Shown here: piece by piece, positions 13,552 through 16,465 of the stretch | How positions within the stretch are numbered: position 1 is the first letter of the stretch | Layout: the number at the start of each line of letters is the position of its first letter | Source of the DNA: Adhaeribacter sp. | Lineage (GTDB): Bacteria > Bacteroidota > Bacteroidia > Cytophagales > Hymenobacteraceae | Length of the DNA: 16,465 nt | Direction of reading: 5' to 3' | NCBI GenBank assembly: GCA_028288395.1 | Contig: JAQBNV010000298.1 | Span: 1-16,465 of the forward strand | Program-made: the position numbers and the translations under genes | The notes under the pieces: model-generated | The model's input: only the letters and a program-made list of their open reading frames with translations | The model's database searches: none | Told to the model about the DNA's origin: nothing

Positions 13552-16116
13552 TTAGAAGTCAAAATATTCATCGTCTTCCAACTGTACTTCTTTCTTTTTC
13601 TGCGGTTTCCTGCCTTTTAAGATATCTTTTAGTTCTATTCTTTCTCTCGCTCTTGGTTCTGGTTTCCCTGGGAAAGCTTCTTTATCGCCATCTAAATTGC
13701 CGGCTACTTTATTTCTTACCCGCGATTTGTCCAGGGCCACTTTGTAGTTGCTCTCGTTACCTTTCAGTGTCAGAAAAATACTGGGCGTACCGGCCGCCAC
13801 GGCTACTACCTGTCCGGGTTCGGCCGGAACACCTACTTTCCGCAGAATCAATGGAATCCGGAACTTGTAATCCATCTGCTGGTCGAAAGTATGGGTCCCC
13901 TGCACCCCGATAACCGAAGCACGCCTAACATCGGTTCTTATTTCCATTTCGGGAAAATATACGGTCCGTTTCTGAATCCAGAAATTATTGCGTAGCTCGG
14001 CAAATTGAATATTGGCCAGCTCTTTTCGTTTTAAAAAGCGCGATAATTTTTGCAATGGCTCAAAATCCAGCAGTTGGCCGTTGCGTACCATCGCATTAAT
14101 TTCAGCTTCCATCTGGTCGGTTTTGGCATTCAGGCGACTATCGAAATACAAATCTGAGTTAATGCGAGCCGTTAATATTCCTTTGAGGTGGCGCTGCAAG
14201 ATAAATTTCTGACCAAAGTCTTCGAAGGCATAAAACAAACTATCAACCCGTATATTGGCCAGTTCGGCTGTGGTGGTAATTTTGAGGTTATCCGGCGCAC
14301 TGGCATCCATCCGGCCCTGCAAGGCAAAACGCCCGCCGGCCATATCCATCGAAATATTTTGCGACGACACCACCTGGTTTTTAAGCTGCACATTCCCTTT
14401 GATATTCTGGCCCCGGAACCGCCGGAATTGCAAACGCTGCACAGTCGCATTTATATCGAATGAAAAATGACGTGAAACCAGCAACCGGTACTGCCCCGAA
14501 CCACCTGCCCGGCCAGGAGTATTTTTGACAATGGCCACCTTATTACCGAAGCTGCCGCTTAATAACTGGTCGGCATTCATAAATTTGGATTCCACGTCAG
14601 CTTCTATGCGTAAGCCCTTATTTTTCAGAAGCATCCAGCTTAAAACATTTTTAAAATAGCCATTCACCAGAAAGTCAGAACTGCCCAGCCAGCCTTTAAA
14701 ATTGGTTACGGCCATATCATTTTTGCGAATCAGGAAATCTCCGGTCAGTTTACGGAAAGGGTGGCGATAGTTGTTTAATTGCAGCATTACATTGTGCAGG
14801 GTAATATCGCCGGAAGCCCGTACCGCTGCATGCCCGCCAGAAGTACGGAACAATTTTAGCGGCCCGGCGAAAGCCACGGTTACATCGGCCCGGCCACTGC
14901 CCTTCTTTATTTCGGCAACCGGAAAAATACCCAGCACATGGGCCACCTCAAACTTACCTTTTAGATCCAGGTTCAGGTAAGGATTATCGAAATTACGGTA
15001 AACCAAATTGCCGGAAATGGGTTGCCCGCCCAACCGGCCTTTAAAGTTTTTCAGCGCCAGTACCGACGTGACACTGGTGTGCCGGATGCCGTTGGTAAAA
15101 CTACCGTCCAGGTTTATATGGGTTATCTTTTGCTTGTAATCCGGCTGGTAAAACGAAGCCTGGCGGCAGCCAAAAGAGATATTTACGAGCGGGGTTTCCT
15201 TCGGCGACAGATGCCCTTTTACCGAACCGTTAAAATAGACTTTACCGCTGCTTTCATACTGCCCATACAGCCGATCGTATTTTTCGGGGAGCAAGGCCAC
15301 CACCGACTGCACACTGGTATTACGGCCTTTAAACTTAAGATCGTAAAAAATGCTGTGGGCATAATTAATATGGCCAGCCACTTCGTAACTAGCCTGGTTT
15401 ACCTGCACCAGCGATGGCGCCAGTTGAATATCTTTAGTATCCAGATTCAGACGCAGCGATGCCTTCAGGAACGTCTGCTTGTTTTTAAAATATTCATTTT
15501 CCCGCAGCCGTACCGTATATACAAAAGCCTTGCCCTCGCCTTGTACCGCTACTTCCGGCCCATTCATCTGCAAAGCGGCCTGCATCTGGATGGCCCGCAC
15601 CTTATCGTACTGCTGCAGGGGTTGATCGTCGTAAGTGATTAACATATTCCGCAGCGAGACCTGCTGGAAGTTAAAAGCCAATTTCTGATTGGGTGTGGCC
15701 GTGGTATCTTTGCCAAAGATGCGGTAGTTTATTTCACCGTTGGAAAATACTTTTATGTGCACTTCCCCATCTTCCATAAAAAGTTCGCGCACCTGGTATT
15801 TTTTCTGCAGAATATCCATCACACTAAACGTGCAGAATATTTTATCAACTGTAGCGAGGGGTACCTGACTGCCGGCCGCCGATTCCATTATTTGTACCTT
15901 ATCGAGGGTAACAGACATCTGCGGAAATTTATCGAACAACGAAAGTGAAATATTAGCCACTTCTACTTTTGTTTTGATGTGCTTGTTAGCTTCCGCCACA
16001 AAAAGCTCAATAATTTTATCCTGATAAAGATAAACCATTCCAGCTCCCAGCGCAGTAAGTAAAAACAAGCCTGCCCCTGCCCACAGAAAAAACCCGCCTA
16101 TTTGTTTAGCTTTCAA
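13552..16116 (-). CDS. Large AsmA-like envelope protein
   Basis: Membrane-anchored protein of the AsmA/TamB-related group, about 854 residues from the chosen start. One N-terminal membrane helix (GGFFLWAGAGLFLLTALGAG, then MVYLY) is followed by VAEANKHIKTKVEVANISLS and LFDKFPQMSVTLDKVQI, the typical opening of bacterial AsmA proteins. A very long beta-rich periplasmic part follows with many short strands (DGEVHIKVFSNGEINY, GRLGGQPISGNLVYRN, LQLNNYRHPFRKLTGDFLIR, MAGGRFALQGRMDAS). The C-terminus is charged (KGRKPQKKKEVQLEDDEYFD). Related proteins carry or guide phospholipids between inner and outer membrane. No ATG precedes the helix: the frame can start only at a TTG at 16179 or a TTG at 16116. 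I prefer 16116 because it gives a short basic N-terminus (KAKQ) right before the helix. It is monocistronic, with a terminator after it and a divergent tRNA gene upstream. Confidence 0.9.
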   Translation of the reverse strand: MKAKQIGGFFLWAGAGLFLLTALGAGMVYLYQDKIIELFVAEANKHIKTKVEVANISLSLFDKFPQMSVTLDKVQIMESAAGSQVPLATVDKIFCTFSVMDILQKKYQVRELFMEDGEVHIKVFSNGEINYRIFGKDTTATPNQKLAFNFQQVSLRNMLITYDDQPLQQYDKVRAIQMQAALQMNGPEVAVQGEGKAFVYTVRLRENEYFKNKQTFLKASLRLNLDTKDIQLAPSLVQVNQASYEVAGHINYAHSIFYDLKFKGRNTSVQSVVALLPEKYDRLYGQYESSGKVYFNGSVKGHLSPKETPLVNISFGCRQASFYQPDYKQKITHINLDGSFTNGIRHTSVTSVLALKNFKGRLGGQPISGNLVYRNFDNPYLNLDLKGKFEVAHVLGIFPVAEIKKGSGRADVTVAFAGPLKLFRTSGGHAAVRASGDITLHNVMLQLNNYRHPFRKLTGDFLIRKNDMAVTNFKGWLGSSDFLVNGYFKNVLSWMLLKNKGLRIEADVESKFMNADQLLSGSFGNKVAIVKNTPGRAGGSGQYRLLVSRHFSFDINATVQRLQFRRFRGQNIKGNVQLKNQVVSSQNISMDMAGGRFALQGRMDASAPDNLKITTTAELANIRVDSLFYAFEDFGQKFILQRHLKGILTARINSDLYFDSRLNAKTDQMEAEINAMVRNGQLLDFEPLQKLSRFLKRKELANIQFAELRNNFWIQKRTVYFPEMEIRTDVRRASVIGVQGTHTFDQQMDYKFRIPLILRKVGVPAEPGQVVAVAAGTPSIFLTLKGNESNYKVALDKSRVRNKVAGNLDGDKEAFPGKPEPRARERIELKDILKGRKPQKKKEVQLEDDEYFDF

Positions 16117-16232
16117 CCAGATAAAATAAGTCGCCCTTTGATCAATGATAAAGATACAGGAGTCGCCGAAACTACCCAAGCTTTTTATAGTTTCCAGCGC
16201 TAAATATTTTTTTCACTTTTTTTCTAAAAATG

Positions 16233-16263
16233 TTTGTAGTTAAAAAAAAACCACACATATTTG
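16233..16263 (+). promoter_or_regulatory. Promoter of the tRNA-Val gene
   Basis: TTTG (16233-16236), 19 bases, then CATATTTG (16256-16263). This fits TTTG-N19-TAnnTTTG with a single mismatch at the first base of the -7 box. Transcription would begin near 16270, giving a 5' extension of about 36 bases before the mature tRNA. Confidence 0.6.
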
Positions 16264-16305
16264 CACACCGAAACGACAAAAACAGGTTGTTACCGGAACA
16301 AAAAA

Positions 16306-16380
16306 GGGGTGTTAGCTCAGCTGGTTCAGAGCACCTGCCTTACAAGCAGGGGGTCACTGGTTCGAATCCAGTACGCCCCA
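16306..16380 (+). tRNA. tRNA-Val (anticodon UAC)
   Basis: A 75-base cloverleaf. The acceptor stem GGGGTGT pairs with ACGCCCC with discriminator A at 16380; the D arm is GCTCAGCTGGTTCAGAGC; the anticodon stem CCTGC/GCAGG encloses the loop CTTACAA with anticodon TAC, which reads GUA and related Val codons; the T arm is CACTGGTTCGAATCCAGTA with the TTCGAAT loop. CCA is not encoded (the next bases are CATT) and must be added by the tRNA nucleotidyltransferase. It is flanked by its own promoter and terminator, with no other tRNA in view. Confidence 0.97.
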
Positions 16381-16384
16381 CATT

Positions 16385-16428
16385 AAAAAAAGAGGTTATA
16401 GACTAAATCTATAACCTCTTTTTTTTTT
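16385..16428 (+). terminator. Intrinsic terminator of the tRNA-Val gene
   Basis: AGAGGTTATAG (16391-16401) pairs exactly with CTATAACCTCT (16409-16419) around ACTAAAT, and flanking A and T runs extend the stem. Nine T's follow (16420-16428). The A run on the 5' side means it would also work for transcripts arriving on the minus strand. Confidence 0.9.
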
Positions 16429-16465
16429 ACTAATTTTTAAATTTGGTTTAAACAAGTAGTAGCTG

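Noticed and set aside
15022..15642. A 206-codon open frame on the plus strand
   Set aside because: It lies wholly antisense to the AsmA-like gene, whose frame shows clear family features; the plus-strand product has no recognisable domain.
1..16465. CRISPR array, insertion sequence, integrase or toxin-antitoxin pair
   Set aside because: I found no regularly spaced repeats, no transposase or integrase motifs, and no two-gene toxin-antitoxin layout on either strand. The tRNA-Val gene is not followed by an integrase within the window.

Overview
This window looks like chromosome of a member of the Bacteroidetes, most likely the order Cytophagales (Hymenobacter/Adhaeribacter-like; the genus is inference). 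The reasons are a SusC/RagA-type TonB-dependent receptor with an STN domain next to its own FecI-like sigma factor and FecR anti-sigma factor, Bacteroidetes-style promoter matches (a -7 box of the form TAnnTTTG with a TTTG-like box 19 bases upstream), weak or absent Shine-Dalgarno sequences, and a TerB-like protein with a glycine-rich tail. No phage, integrase, transposase, plasmid function or CRISPR array is visible.

Layout. From 1 to about 5660, all on the minus strand and in transcription order, lie an ECF sigma factor (5657-5052), a FecR-like anti-sigma factor (4885-3683) and a SusC-like outer-membrane receptor (3392 to beyond position 1). The receptor is cut by the window edge only near its C-terminus, and a SusD partner would be expected just outside. 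These three form a trans-envelope signalling unit: ligand binding at the receptor is passed by its periplasmic STN domain to FecR, which frees the sigma factor. A perfect 25-base palindrome sits upstream of the sigma gene.

From 5900 to 10690 are housekeeping-type genes: an APC-family amino-acid permease and an orphan sensor histidine kinase on the minus strand, and divergently from the kinase hemA (glutamyl-tRNA reductase, first step of C5 haem synthesis), which has a good promoter and a strong intrinsic terminator. From 10850 to 11300 is a short secreted protein made almost only of an S74-like intramolecular chaperone domain.

From 11380 to 12500 is the least ordinary part: a 32-base palindrome, an ArsR-type regulator with a cysteine-rich C-terminus, a divergent 50-codon membrane microprotein, and an AT-rich stretch holding a possible 27-codon ORF that ends in a perfect 12-bp hairpin. 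From 12505 to 13360 is a TerB-like gene split by a frameshift. From 13552 to about 16116 is a large AsmA-like envelope protein. The window ends with tRNA-Val(UAC), with a clear promoter and terminator.

No convincing new multi-gene system was found. The points most worth following are the ArsR/microprotein locus, the possible short transcript at about 12150-12323, the split TerB gene and the palindrome upstream of the sigma gene.
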